Shown here piece by piece: positions 1 to 7,772 of a DNA stretch of 64,000 bases. This DNA is from Arthrobacter sp. Leaf69. Its GTDB lineage: Bacteria > Actinomycetota > Actinomycetes > Actinomycetales > Micrococcaceae. The notes under the pieces were generated by a model, which was given only the letters and a program-made list of their open reading frames with translations, did not search any database and was not told the DNA's origin. Within the stretch, counting starts at the first letter, position 1. The number at the start of each line of letters is the position of its first letter. Position numbers and translations under genes: made by a program. The stretch spans positions 255,701-319,700 of the forward strand of contig NZ_LMLR01000011.1 in the NCBI RefSeq assembly GCF_001422645.1, in the 5' to 3' direction.

Positions 1-365
1 GCCTTGGCGGCCGGAGCGGGAGCGGGAGCCGGGGCGGGTGCCACCGGTGCCTTCGGAGCGGCCGCGGGCTTGGGTGCCTCGACCACGGGGGCCGGCGCCG
101 TCTCAACGGCGGGGCGCTCAAAGGTGATCTTGACGGCGGAGTCCGCCATGACCGGTGCTACGACTTTGCCCTTGACGTCAACGGACGACGCCGGGGAGGA
201 GTCGCGCTCCGCCGGAGCATCGGCTGCATTGGCGGCCATGGCGCCGCTGAGCACCATTCCGGATGCGGCGACGAGGACTGCTGCCTGGCGGCCGAAGGTT
301 CCGGCGGTACGGCGTTTGCTGCGAAGATCGGCGTGCTTGGGCGCACGGGTATTGCTAAAAGTCAT
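1..365 (-). CDS. Secreted wall-associated protein, N-terminal part (probable cell-wall hydrolase)
   Basis: The gene reads leftward from an ATG at 365 and leaves the window after 121 codons without a stop. The start is basic (RSKRR at about residues 15-19), followed by a hydrophobic core (AVLVAASGMVLSGAM) and a likely Sec cleavage site after ANAA near residue 47. The rest seen is an Ala/Pro/Lys-rich linker typical of wall-spanning proteins. GGAGAGG lies 8 nt before the ATG. The leader is a c-di-AMP riboswitch, which in actinobacteria commonly precedes NlpC/P60 or Rpf-type wall hydrolases, so I infer that class. The catalytic domain is outside the window; the secretion signal is seen, the enzyme class is not. 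Confidence 0.8.
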   Translation of the reverse strand, partial: MTFSNTRAPKHADLRSKRRTAGTFGRQAAVLVAASGMVLSGAMAANAADAPAERDSSPASSVDVKGKVVAPVMADSAVKITFERPAVETAPAPVVEAPKPAAAPKAPVAPAPAPAPAPAAK

Positions 366-380
366 TAAAGGAGCCTCTCC

Positions 381-563
381 CAATGCCTGCGAGGTGAGCT
401 GTCGGATTCGGATGGGAGGCACCCGGCCGCACTCGGGCCCGATCATGACGGGCCGTGCGGCTTCACCCCAAGACCCCTGGAGAACAGCGGGTCAAATGTG
501 GTTTCCCCGTCTCTGCCGGACGTTGCTTCTAGTTATCCCCGGGCCGCGGCAGAGTTAGGCAAT
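381..563 (-). promoter_or_regulatory. c-di-AMP (ydaO-yuaA) riboswitch
   Basis: Reading the minus strand, the conserved blocks occur in the family order: GCCTAACTCTGCC near the 5' end, GGGGAAACCACA, GGGGTGAAGCC, and the 3' block TCCGAATCCGACAGCTCACC followed by TCGCAGGC. GCCT at the 5' end can pair with AGGC at the 3' end to close P1. The element ends about 16 nt before the start codon of the secreted wall protein. Family knowledge says this class turns wall-remodelling genes off when c-di-AMP is high. Confidence 0.9.
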
Positions 564-751
564 CGGCTGGGGAGAGCCCGTCTCGGAAACAACAGGCACC
601 TAACAACGGTAACGGAATGATCACGGCATGTCACATTGAGGTAACGGCGGAGGGGGTTGCGGGCACACTTGCCCCCGGTCTTTCCCCACGTCGGAGGCTG
701 CTTCAGGAATAGGATGATGGCATCACCGTTCCCCACAGCGGAGGCCCCGAA

Positions 752-1021
752 ATGAACAGCCCCGACGTCACCAGGCACTGTGTCGCCATCTGCCAGCTCA
801 GTGGTGAGCCGCAGGAGGACTTCAACGTCAATACGGAACTGCTGGTACTGGAGGACGGGGAAGTCCACGTGTCCACGTGGGACGCCGAGCCACGCGACGG
901 CGGCTTCGACGTGCACGTCCTGAACGACCGGGTGGACGCCCTCGGTTTTATGGTGGTCACGGATTGGGAGTTCTTCGACGAGAAGGCCTACGCAGTGGTG
1001 GAACGCCGGCCGGGAACCTGA
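752..1021 (+). CDS. Hypothetical protein, 89 aa
   Basis: A short acidic protein with no signal peptide, membrane segment or motif that I recognise. Third codon positions are strongly GC-biased, as in real genes of this genome, and GGAGG stands about 7 nt before the ATG. Predicted strands alternate with Asp/Glu-rich turns (HVSTWDAEPRDGG, VVTDWEFFDE), suggesting a small soluble beta-rich fold. It converges on the SARP regulator, whose stop is 9 nt away, so the two are not co-transcribed. The 188 bp between it and the riboswitch hold nothing I can name. Confidence 0.55.
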   Translation: MNSPDVTRHCVAICQLSGEPQEDFNVNTELLVLEDGEVHVSTWDAEPRDGGFDVHVLNDRVDALGFMVVTDWEFFDEKAYAVVERRPGT

Positions 1022-1030
1022 CAGAAGCCC

Positions 1031-1795
1031 TCACAAGCGCGGAAGCCTGGACGCGTCACGGACCCGCTCCAGCAGCCGCGGCGAGGGACGCAATCCCAGC
1101 TCGGTCCACAGGACGGAACTGTACTGCCGCAGGTACCCGTGGGCAGCGGCCACGTTTCCTTCATCAAGGCAGATGTCGATGAGAACGGCGTGCACGGATT
1201 CACGGAGCGGTTCAATGGCCTTGGCCCGGAGAGCCGCATCGATCGCTTCCGGATACCGCCCCAGATTTCGCAGCCGGACGGCCAGCGCCTCCAATGCATG
1301 CAGCTGGACCTGACGAAGCCGTTCCCGCTCAATCAGGAGCCAGTCTTCATCCCACGCCGGCAGCAGATCGCCGGTCAGCGGGGAGCTGTTGGTATCTTCC
1401 ACCGACAATTCCCCGCCGGGTGCCAGCAGCCGGGCGGCCTGTGCCCGGCACTGCTGGAGATCAGTAGTCACGTCACGGCCCAGGGCAAGCTCATTCCGGC
1501 CTGCTGAGATCAAGGACCCGTGCACCGCCCGGATTCTCCACAGGGCTGTGCGGAGGCTCCCGTGGCCGTGATCCACGGTGGAATCCTCCCACAATTTCCC
1601 AATGACGGCCTGTCTGGAACATTTCACGTCGTCCTGCCGGGCAATTGCGAGAAAAGCCAAAACCCGCTGGGCGTGAATGGGCAGATGAAGCTGACTATGG
1701 GCGAGGAATAGGGAAAAGCCGTTCAAGAGGAACAGGGCCGGGTGAACCTCCGATGTCGAATCTGCGACGGAAGATGGGCTTGTTGCAGACGTCAT
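1031..1795 (-). CDS. SARP-family (AfsR/DnrI-type) transcriptional regulator
   Basis: This 254-residue protein has the size and layout of a small SARP: a winged-helix DNA-binding part at about residues 20-105 (RVLAFLAIARQ, IGKLWED, SLRTALWRIR) and a bacterial transcriptional activator (BTAD) helical domain at about 110-250 (ERERLRQVQLHALEALA, REAIDAALRAKAIEPLRES-like repeats, QYSSVLWTELGL). SARPs usually activate a neighbouring cluster by binding direct repeats overlapping a -35 box. The gene diverges from the 77-aa gene and the unusual five-gene operon to its right, so it is the natural candidate regulator of that operon. That link is inference. The coding sequence looks less GC-rich than its neighbours. 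Confidence 0.85.
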   Translation of the reverse strand: MTSATSPSSVADSTSEVHPALFLLNGFSLFLAHSQLHLPIHAQRVLAFLAIARQDDVKCSRQAVIGKLWEDSTVDHGHGSLRTALWRIRAVHGSLISAGRNELALGRDVTTDLQQCRAQAARLLAPGGELSVEDTNSSPLTGDLLPAWDEDWLLIERERLRQVQLHALEALAVRLRNLGRYPEAIDAALRAKAIEPLRESVHAVLIDICLDEGNVAAAHGYLRQYSSVLWTELGLRPSPRLLERVRDASRLPRL

Positions 1796-1882
1796 GACAA
1801 AACCCCACGTGACATATAACGCAGAAAGTATTCAGAGACCGGCCGCGGCATACGCGGCGATCGTCGACATTGCTACGCAACG

Positions 1883-2116
1883 TTGACGGCTAATAAGGAA
1901 CCCGGGCGGATCATTTCCGTCATGAGTGCTGATTGTTCCGTGATATTACTGCGCGTCTGGCGGAACCCACAAGGGGTGATGATTCGGGTACGGACCGCGA
2001 ACGGCAGCCAGCGGGAATGGGTGGTTTTCGGGACCGTTGAACTCGTTATGTTGCTCGAAGCACTTATTGCTGAGCTGGAAGATGAGCCGACGACGGGAAT
2101 GGAGACAGAAGATTGA
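1883..2116 (+). CDS. Hypothetical protein, up to 77 aa
   Basis: A small soluble protein that I do not recognise. The frame opens with TTG at 1883; an internal ATG at 1922 (giving 64 residues) is an equally credible start, and neither has a convincing ribosome-binding site. The body is a short beta-rich stretch (VILLRVWRNPQGVMIRVRT) followed by an amphipathic helix ending in an acidic tail (LLEALIAELEDEP). It lies between the SARP gene and the five-gene operon, in the same direction as the operon and 57 nt before it, so it may be a small accessory member of the same locus. Confidence 0.5.
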   Translation: MTANKEPGRIISVMSADCSVILLRVWRNPQGVMIRVRTANGSQREWVVFGTVELVMLLEALIAELEDEPTTGMETED

Positions 2117-2173
2117 CGGTGAAAAACACAGCTGTGACAGACGCTGAAAACATTATCCTGTAAGGAGGGTGTC
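2113..2173 (+). promoter_or_regulatory. Possible promoter/activator region of the five-gene operon
   Basis: A TTGACG hexamer (2113-2118) is followed by two direct repeats, TGAAAAACA at 2120 and TGAAAACA at 2145, 25 bp apart. A strong Shine-Dalgarno (TAAGGAGG) then leads into the ATG at 2174. No good -10 hexamer sits 17 bp from TTGACG, as expected for an activator-dependent promoter. Binding of the adjacent SARP protein to the repeats is a guess. Confidence 0.3.
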
Positions 2174-4420
2174 ATGGACGCACAGTCCGGTTTCACCGGC
2201 GAGACCCTGTTCTCTGGCCTGTCATTGGCCGAACCTCCCCCGGCCCCGGCCTTTGCCCGGGCGGAAGCCCCCGAGGCGGTCTTGAGCACGCCCTTCCCGG
2301 CCCGATTCATGACGGAGGCCTTAGCCCCGGAAGTCGATGAGGCGGCAGCGTTCTACACCGAACTCGAAGACGAAGACTTTGTGGACGCCCTGGACCGGCT
2401 CATCAACGAAGCCGCGGCCCACCAGTTGGCGGATCAGCGGAACTGGTCTTCACTTCCGGCGGAGGCGGACACCCGGGCCTCGCTGGAGGACTGGGTGGAG
2501 CCGATTGCCGCGGAGGCCGAACGGGCAATGGACGGATTCGCCGAACGGCTCGTGGCAGCGGATGTTTACGGTTTGCCGGCCCAGGAGTTTGAACAGCTCC
2601 TCGAGGCCGCCAGCAACGAATCGCAGTACGGGCTCTCCGGCTACGAAGGTTTCATCGGCGGCATCATCCGGGCCGGAAAGAAGCTGGCCCGCGGCGCCGT
2701 CGGGCTAGTCAAAAAGGGCATCGCGGCCGTCGGAAAAGTCCTTCCCATTGGTCTCCTGCTGAACAAGCTCAAAGGCCTGGTAAGGCCGCTGCTCAAGCGT
2801 GTCATCAGTTCCGCCATGAACCGTCTGCCGGCCAGCATCCGGCCGTTCGCCCGCCAATTGGCAGCCAAACTGGGGGTCGCAGAAGCCGAAGCCGAGGACC
2901 CGGCGTCCGCCGAGGGGCTCGCGGAGCTTTTTGAACTTGAAGTCGCTTCGTTGCTCTACGCCCCCGAAGCCGAAGAAGAACTCGGTGAGAGCTTCTTCGA
3001 GCCGCGCGAATACGAGTCCGCGGATGCTGTGGCCGCCTTGGACACGGCCCGCGCCAAGTTTGCCGCGCGGCTCGCGGAACTGCCCGAGGGCAGCAGCCCG
3101 GAAGCCGAAATCGAACAGTTCCTGCCCGCGGTCATGGCCGTGCAGCCTCTCATCAAACTGGGCATATCCATCATCGGCCGGCAGCGGGTGGTCAACTTCG
3201 TGGCAGGCATCATCGCGGGCCTCACCAAGGGGCTGATCGGCGCCGGACCCGCCAGGATGATCGCGACGCCGGTCGCCGACCTGGGCCTCAAGGTCTTCGG
3301 CTTTGAGACGCAGGCCGAGTCGGAACGGCTCCTGTCCGGTGAAGCCGTGGCGTCCACCGTGGAGGGAACCGTCCTGAAGCTGATGGAACTCCCCGAGAGC
3401 GTTTTTGAGGACCAACTGCAGCTCGCAGCCGCTGTGCAGGAGTCGTTCGTGGAATCAGCCGCCGCCTACCTGCCGGACAAGATCCTGCACCACGACCTGC
3501 CGGAGCGCGAGACCGCCGGCGAAGGCGGCGTCTGGCTGCTGATGCCGCGGTCAGCACGGCCCCGGTACCGTTACCGCAAGTACACCCGGGTCTTCCCCGT
3601 GCGGATCAGCCGCCAGGCCGCCCGTGCCATCCTCTGGTCCGACGGCGGCACCCTCGAAGGCCATCTTCTCGACCGTGGCGTGCGCCGGTGGCCGCTCGAA
3701 GCCGAGGTGGACCTCTTTGAGGCCATCCCGGGAACCCAGTTCGGCCATCTGACCCAGGATGAAGGAACGGACGAGGCTGAAGCGGCGGACGCCACGGAGT
3801 TTCAGCTGCTCACCCCGGATATCGCCGGGATGCTCCTCGGCGAGCCTGCCCTCGGCCGACGTGCCGGGCCGGTTCCGGCCATCGGCAGGCAGCGGCCAAA
3901 AGTTGGCAGGCGCTACTTCCGGATACGGGCTGTTGCCTTGGCGCGCGGCAAGGCCAAGCTGCGGCTGGCCCGGCGGCTGTTGGTGCTGCTCGAACCCTCC
4001 AGGCGGCGCCTGCGGGTCCAGCTGAGGATCTCGGAACGTCAGGCCCAGCAGATGCTGGCCATGCTTCAGCCCTCGTCACCGTCCGCCAGGCGGGATCTGC
4101 CCTCGGTGCTCGGCGCCCTGCACGCGATCTATGCAACGACGCTGCCCGCGGTACTGGTGGCCCGGATGGTGCGGCACGGGCTGGTCAAGGACGCTGCCGA
4201 GGCGGCAGCCCCGGTGGATCGCTTGATGAAGGCGGTGGCAGCGGGGTTGTCCAAGTTTCTGACCCAACGCGCCGCGCAGCTCGCGGCGGCGGTGGCCGAG
4301 CCGCCGGGCGGGGTAACCATCTCGATCACGTTTTCGGAACTGACCAGGGAAAAGCTGGGCGGCGAACTCCAGGTGCCGGAGGTAAGTGTGCATTCGGGGT
4401 GGAAGTACAGTGGCCAATGA
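2174..4420 (+). CDS. Large protein with cationic amphipathic segments, unknown family (operon gene 1)
   Basis: A 748-residue protein with no Sec signal. An acidic N-terminal region (about 1-155) is followed by a long Lys/Arg-studded amphipathic stretch at about 159-234 (GGIIRAGKKLARGAVGL, KKGIAAVGKVLPIGLLL, KLKGLVRPLLKRV). A second hydrophobic stretch lies at about 323-375 (FVAGIIAGLTKGLIGAG), and a basic C-terminal half is rich in Arg. Such segments look able to bind or insert into membranes, but that is inferred from composition alone. AAGGAGG lies directly before the start. The stop overlaps the next gene by 11 nt, indicating translational coupling. I do not recognise a family; it could be a membrane-active effector or a structural scaffold. 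Confidence 0.75.
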   Translation: MDAQSGFTGETLFSGLSLAEPPPAPAFARAEAPEAVLSTPFPARFMTEALAPEVDEAAAFYTELEDEDFVDALDRLINEAAAHQLADQRNWSSLPAEADTRASLEDWVEPIAAEAERAMDGFAERLVAADVYGLPAQEFEQLLEAASNESQYGLSGYEGFIGGIIRAGKKLARGAVGLVKKGIAAVGKVLPIGLLLNKLKGLVRPLLKRVISSAMNRLPASIRPFARQLAAKLGVAEAEAEDPASAEGLAELFELEVASLLYAPEAEEELGESFFEPREYESADAVAALDTARAKFAARLAELPEGSSPEAEIEQFLPAVMAVQPLIKLGISIIGRQRVVNFVAGIIAGLTKGLIGAGPARMIATPVADLGLKVFGFETQAESERLLSGEAVASTVEGTVLKLMELPESVFEDQLQLAAAVQESFVESAAAYLPDKILHHDLPERETAGEGGVWLLMPRSARPRYRYRKYTRVFPVRISRQAARAILWSDGGTLEGHLLDRGVRRWPLEAEVDLFEAIPGTQFGHLTQDEGTDEAEAADATEFQLLTPDIAGMLLGEPALGRRAGPVPAIGRQRPKVGRRYFRIRAVALARGKAKLRLARRLLVLLEPSRRRLRVQLRISERQAQQMLAMLQPSSPSARRDLPSVLGALHAIYATTLPAVLVARMVRHGLVKDAAEAAAPVDRLMKAVAAGLSKFLTQRAAQLAAAVAEPPGGVTISITFSELTREKLGGELQVPEVSVHSGWKYSGQ

Positions 4421-5660
4421 TTTCGTGACAGAGCAGTCGGCACTGGGCACGGAAGTCCGCCACTGGCGCCGGGCCAGCATCGCCCTGACGGACCTGGAGG
4501 TGCTGGCCGCGCCCGCGGCCTGGCTGTCGCTGGAAAGCTACCTCGGCCTCAGCGTCCGTTCCAGCCTTCGGTCCATTTCCACGTCGGTGGTGGCGGAGGC
4601 TGACCACCTGAGCGCGGCCCTGGCCGCCGCCCGCACAGCCGCCGAGCTGCGGGCGGTCCGCACCGGCCTGCTGAAACTGCGGCAGCGCTACGAACAGGTG
4701 GAAACGGTGCTGGATTTTTACGGTGATGCAGTCAACACCCGCACCAATCCCCGGATCGGCGCAGTGCTGCGGGGCCTCGATGCGATTGCGGTGGACAGCA
4801 TGGACCGGGTCCTGCGTCCCCTCGGGATCCCTACTCCCCCGGTCCTTACCTACCTGGACAAGGGCATCGGCGCCTCCATCCTGCGGTCCGGCGCCCGGCT
4901 CTGGGATGCCTCGCTATCCCCGGTGGCCGCGATCAAGATCACCCGGCACAACCTGTGGCGTCCCACCTCGCTGGTCCACGAAACGGGCCACCAGGTGGCC
5001 CACCTGACCGGCTGGACCGAGGAACTGGGAACCGCACTTTACAGCCGCCTCGCGCCGGTTTCCGTCGTCACGGCCGAGAGCTGGCGGAACTGGGCCAGCG
5101 AGGTAGCCGCGGACGTCTACGCATTTGTTCTGCTCGGCTACGCACCGCTGCCGGCGCTGGCCACAGTGGTGGACGGCCCCAGCCGGAAGGTATTCCGGAT
5201 GCCGTTTGGCGACCCCCATCCGTTTGGCTGGGTCAGGGTGCTCTTCAATGCGGGCCTTTGCCGGTCCTGGTTCGGCCCCGGCCCGTGGGACGACCTGGCC
5301 CGGGCCTGGATCAACCGCCACCCGCTCGAATTTGCCTCCCGCGAGGTCCAGGAAATCGGCCGGGCGAGCCTGGCCCAGCTGCCGGCCCTGGCGGACGTTT
5401 GCACACGCGCTCCGATGCGGGCCTTCGGCGGCGTCCCGATTACGGCGCTCGCCCATCCGTTGAGCGTGGCTCCGGCAGAACTGGCCCGGCTGGCAGAGCG
5501 GGCCGGAGCCTCCCTATACACCTCCAGCTACCTCGCGCGGCTGGAGGCCATGCGCGTCCTTGCCTTGTCGGTGCTGAACGGCGACGCCAAGGCGACCGAC
5601 GACGACGCCGTCGAACTTTGGCTCCGACGCATGGGCGGCCCGGCCGCCGTCGCCGCCTGA
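4410..5660 (+). CDS. HExxH zinc metallopeptidase-like protein (operon gene 2)
   Basis: A protein of 416 residues from the GTG at 4410, chosen because GGGGTGGAAG precedes it at good spacing and it overlaps the upstream stop. A perfect HExxH site, HETGH, lies at about residues 190-194, and a candidate third zinc ligand is the Glu of NWASEVAADVYAF at about 229. This is the layout of gluzincin-type peptidases. The N-terminal half (about 30-110) is helical and probably a coiled coil (LRAVRTGLLKLRQRYEQVE). There is no signal peptide or membrane segment. It is in operon with the amphipathic protein and the modular lysin, so it may process one of them or be an effector itself. Confidence 0.75.
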   Translation: MANDFVTEQSALGTEVRHWRRASIALTDLEVLAAPAAWLSLESYLGLSVRSSLRSISTSVVAEADHLSAALAAARTAAELRAVRTGLLKLRQRYEQVETVLDFYGDAVNTRTNPRIGAVLRGLDAIAVDSMDRVLRPLGIPTPPVLTYLDKGIGASILRSGARLWDASLSPVAAIKITRHNLWRPTSLVHETGHQVAHLTGWTEELGTALYSRLAPVSVVTAESWRNWASEVAADVYAFVLLGYAPLPALATVVDGPSRKVFRMPFGDPHPFGWVRVLFNAGLCRSWFGPGPWDDLARAWINRHPLEFASREVQEIGRASLAQLPALADVCTRAPMRAFGGVPITALAHPLSVAPAELARLAERAGASLYTSSYLARLEAMRVLALSVLNGDAKATDDDAVELWLRRMGGPAAVAA

Positions 5661-5699
5661 GACCCCTGAGAGCAGCACCGGAAGGAAAGTGACATCGAA

Positions 5700-6419
5700 A
5701 TGGAACAGAAGGACACCGGCGCGGCGGCATCACCGGGGCAGGCGAAGCCGGCCGACGCCAAAGTTACGGCCCGGGGCCCCGCCAAGACCGCTGCCCGGGA
5801 CACCACCGCCCAGGAAGCAACAGCCCAGGCGATCCGGGATGCCGCCCGCGACTTCAGTAAGGAAATGGCGGGATCGATCAGGGAAGTCCTGAATGAACAG
5901 AACGTGCTGTTGGCCCAGCAACTGCGGTTGAAGGAGACGGACATTGCCCTGGTGCAGGAGTTGCTCGCCGAGCGCAGCTCGCGGCAGGCGTCCGACGAGG
6001 TGCTGAGGCAGGAAATCGACCGGAAGACCGAACCCAGGAAAAGGGACCGCCGCGGACCCCGCGTGATCGACGCGGAACCGGAGCAGTTGCTGCTGGCGCT
6101 GCAGTTCAATGCGCTCTCCAGCGTTTTGGTCAGCCGGAAACGCACCGGCGTCCAGCAGAAGGACACCCTGATTCCGTCGCCGGAAATCCTGGACAACCCC
6201 GGAGAACGCACGCCCCCTTACCTGCTTAAATTCGTGGCACCTTTGCCGAGCTCCACCGAAACCGTGGTGGTCAAGTTCCTCGACGGCGGGCTGGCCCAGG
6301 CTCCCGCCAGCGAGGTCGGCGACGGATATCTGGGCCTCGATACAGACCAGGTCCACTTCGTCGAACTGCTTGACGACCAGGAAACTCCGATCGCGCTGGG
6401 CATCCCGTTTCGGCGCTGA
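5700..6419 (+). CDS. Hypothetical coiled-coil protein, 239 aa (operon gene 3)
   Basis: The ATG at 5700 follows GGAAGGAAAG, 39 nt after the metallopeptidase stop. Residues 1-40 are low-complexity Ala/Lys/Pro. About 45-110 is charged helix, probably a coiled coil (KEMAGSIREVLNEQ, LRLKETDIALVQELLAE). The C-terminal half looks beta-rich (PPYLLKFVAPLPSSTETVVV, VHFVELLDDQETPIAL). There is no catalytic motif, signal or membrane helix. Its position between the putative enzymes suggests an adaptor or structural part. I do not recognise the family. Confidence 0.7.
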   Translation: MEQKDTGAAASPGQAKPADAKVTARGPAKTAARDTTAQEATAQAIRDAARDFSKEMAGSIREVLNEQNVLLAQQLRLKETDIALVQELLAERSSRQASDEVLRQEIDRKTEPRKRDRRGPRVIDAEPEQLLLALQFNALSSVLVSRKRTGVQQKDTLIPSPEILDNPGERTPPYLLKFVAPLPSSTETVVVKFLDGGLAQAPASEVGDGYLGLDTDQVHFVELLDDQETPIALGIPFRR

Positions 6420-6446
6420 CCACCAGAAACCTTTGGAGGCCCCACA

Positions 6447-7754
6447 ATGTTCCGCACCCTCGCCCGACTGGTGGTTGATCCTACGCTGACAACCCCCGCC
6501 GCCGTTCCCAACCCCGAAATGGTGTTTGCCCACAATCCCATCCAGCTGAGCCGGTGGCTGGAAGAAGCCTTCGCCGTCAACGGGTTGGCCAGTTTCCTTC
6601 CCGCCCCGCCCACGCTCCCCAGCACGACCACGGGAAGCCAGGCTGTGGTGGACGGGCTGAAAATGCCGCCCGGGCTGCTGACCTCGCTGCCCTCCGGCAT
6701 CAGCCCCGGTACTGTCATCCCGCCCGGATACCAGGAGCCCACTCCGTTGGGGACAACGACGCCGCTCCCCTGGGACCACCTCATCTATGCTTTCCTGCTG
6801 GAAAATACCGGCATAGTCGAGATCCTGGGCGAAGTGGTCCGCCGTTACAAGGTGGGTGAGACTCTCGCGCCCCCCAGCCTTCCCACGCTGCTGTGGGCGA
6901 GGCACACCGAGGAACTTTTCTTCCGGGATCCCCCGGCCTTCCATATCCTCGGAGTCTCCAGCCAGCTGCGGCCGGATGCGCGGGTCAACCGGCGCAACGC
7001 GTATTGGCGCATGTTTGGCCGGGACCTGTCCCACCCGCCGCTTGGCGCCCCGTTGGAGGGCCAGCCGTGGAAGCGCGACGTCGGTGCCGGCTCGAACACG
7101 CGCTTCTTCGATCTCTGGGAGGAGCTGCTGCGGCAGGTCTGGCAAGGCATCCTCAACGACCGGAACCAGGGTGGACCCAACGCCACTGACCGCAGCTTCA
7201 TCGCGTATCTGTGCCAATCGATCGCCGAGATGCTTACTATGCGGCGCCGCGGCGGCATGCTGGCCCAGGAGGAGTTCGCGTACGTCACCATGCTCAGCTG
7301 GTTCCATCTCACAGTGGAATATGACACTTCCGTGGTGAAGGACCTCAAGGCGGAAGCCGACGCCAACGGCAACCCCGCGGACCGGTTGGCGGCCATCGGG
7401 GCGCGCGTGGGGATAACTCCGCCACGGGAGACCCGGGAACTGTTCGAACTCGCCGGGCTGCTGTCCCCGCTCATGTGGTTCATCGAAAACGGGGCCTTCA
7501 GCTCGGAAACCAACGCCGAGATGCTCTACCACTCGAATCTGGTCCCCAACCCCGTCGTTGCGGACGCCATGATCCGGATTATTGACCTGTGGCAGTCGGC
7601 TACCGGCACCCGGATCAAGGATCCAACGGTTGTCTCGGTCAGCCCCGACGCCAAGCGCCCCACCCAGCCGCTACGCCTCCCGGAACCGACTCCGACGGCG
7701 GCGGCCCCGGTTTTCACCGCGCCCTCGCCCAACGGCAAGTCGGCCCGGGTCTAA
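6447..7754 (+). CDS. Hypothetical helical protein, 435 aa (operon gene 4)
   Basis: The ATG at 6447 is preceded by TTGGAGG, 27 nt after the previous stop. The protein is mostly helical between about 110 and 400 (WDHLIYAFLLENTGIVEIL, RFFDLWEELLRQVWQGIL, LSPLMWFIENGAFSSETN), with a Pro/Thr-rich loop at about 50-105 and a disordered Pro/Ala-rich tail. There is no signal peptide, clear membrane segment or catalytic signature. The 18-nt gap to the modular lysin gene indicates co-expression. I do not recognise a family; its role is likely tied to its neighbours. Confidence 0.7.
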   Translation: MFRTLARLVVDPTLTTPAAVPNPEMVFAHNPIQLSRWLEEAFAVNGLASFLPAPPTLPSTTTGSQAVVDGLKMPPGLLTSLPSGISPGTVIPPGYQEPTPLGTTTPLPWDHLIYAFLLENTGIVEILGEVVRRYKVGETLAPPSLPTLLWARHTEELFFRDPPAFHILGVSSQLRPDARVNRRNAYWRMFGRDLSHPPLGAPLEGQPWKRDVGAGSNTRFFDLWEELLRQVWQGILNDRNQGGPNATDRSFIAYLCQSIAEMLTMRRRGGMLAQEEFAYVTMLSWFHLTVEYDTSVVKDLKAEADANGNPADRLAAIGARVGITPPRETRELFELAGLLSPLMWFIENGAFSSETNAEMLYHSNLVPNPVVADAMIRIIDLWQSATGTRIKDPTVVSVSPDAKRPTQPLRLPEPTPTAAAPVFTAPSPNGKSARV

Positions 7755-7772
7755 CACGGTAAGGAAGATGTC

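Noticed and set aside
4..558. Plus-strand Ala/Gly-rich frame at the left edge
   Set aside because: It lies opposite a signal-peptide protein and its riboswitch, and its repeats mirror the Ala/Pro linker.
5730..7532. 600-codon minus-strand open frame across operon genes 3 and 4
   Set aside because: The plus-strand genes have ribosome sites and normal codon bias; the opposite frame has Gly/Arg/Gln-rich shadow composition.
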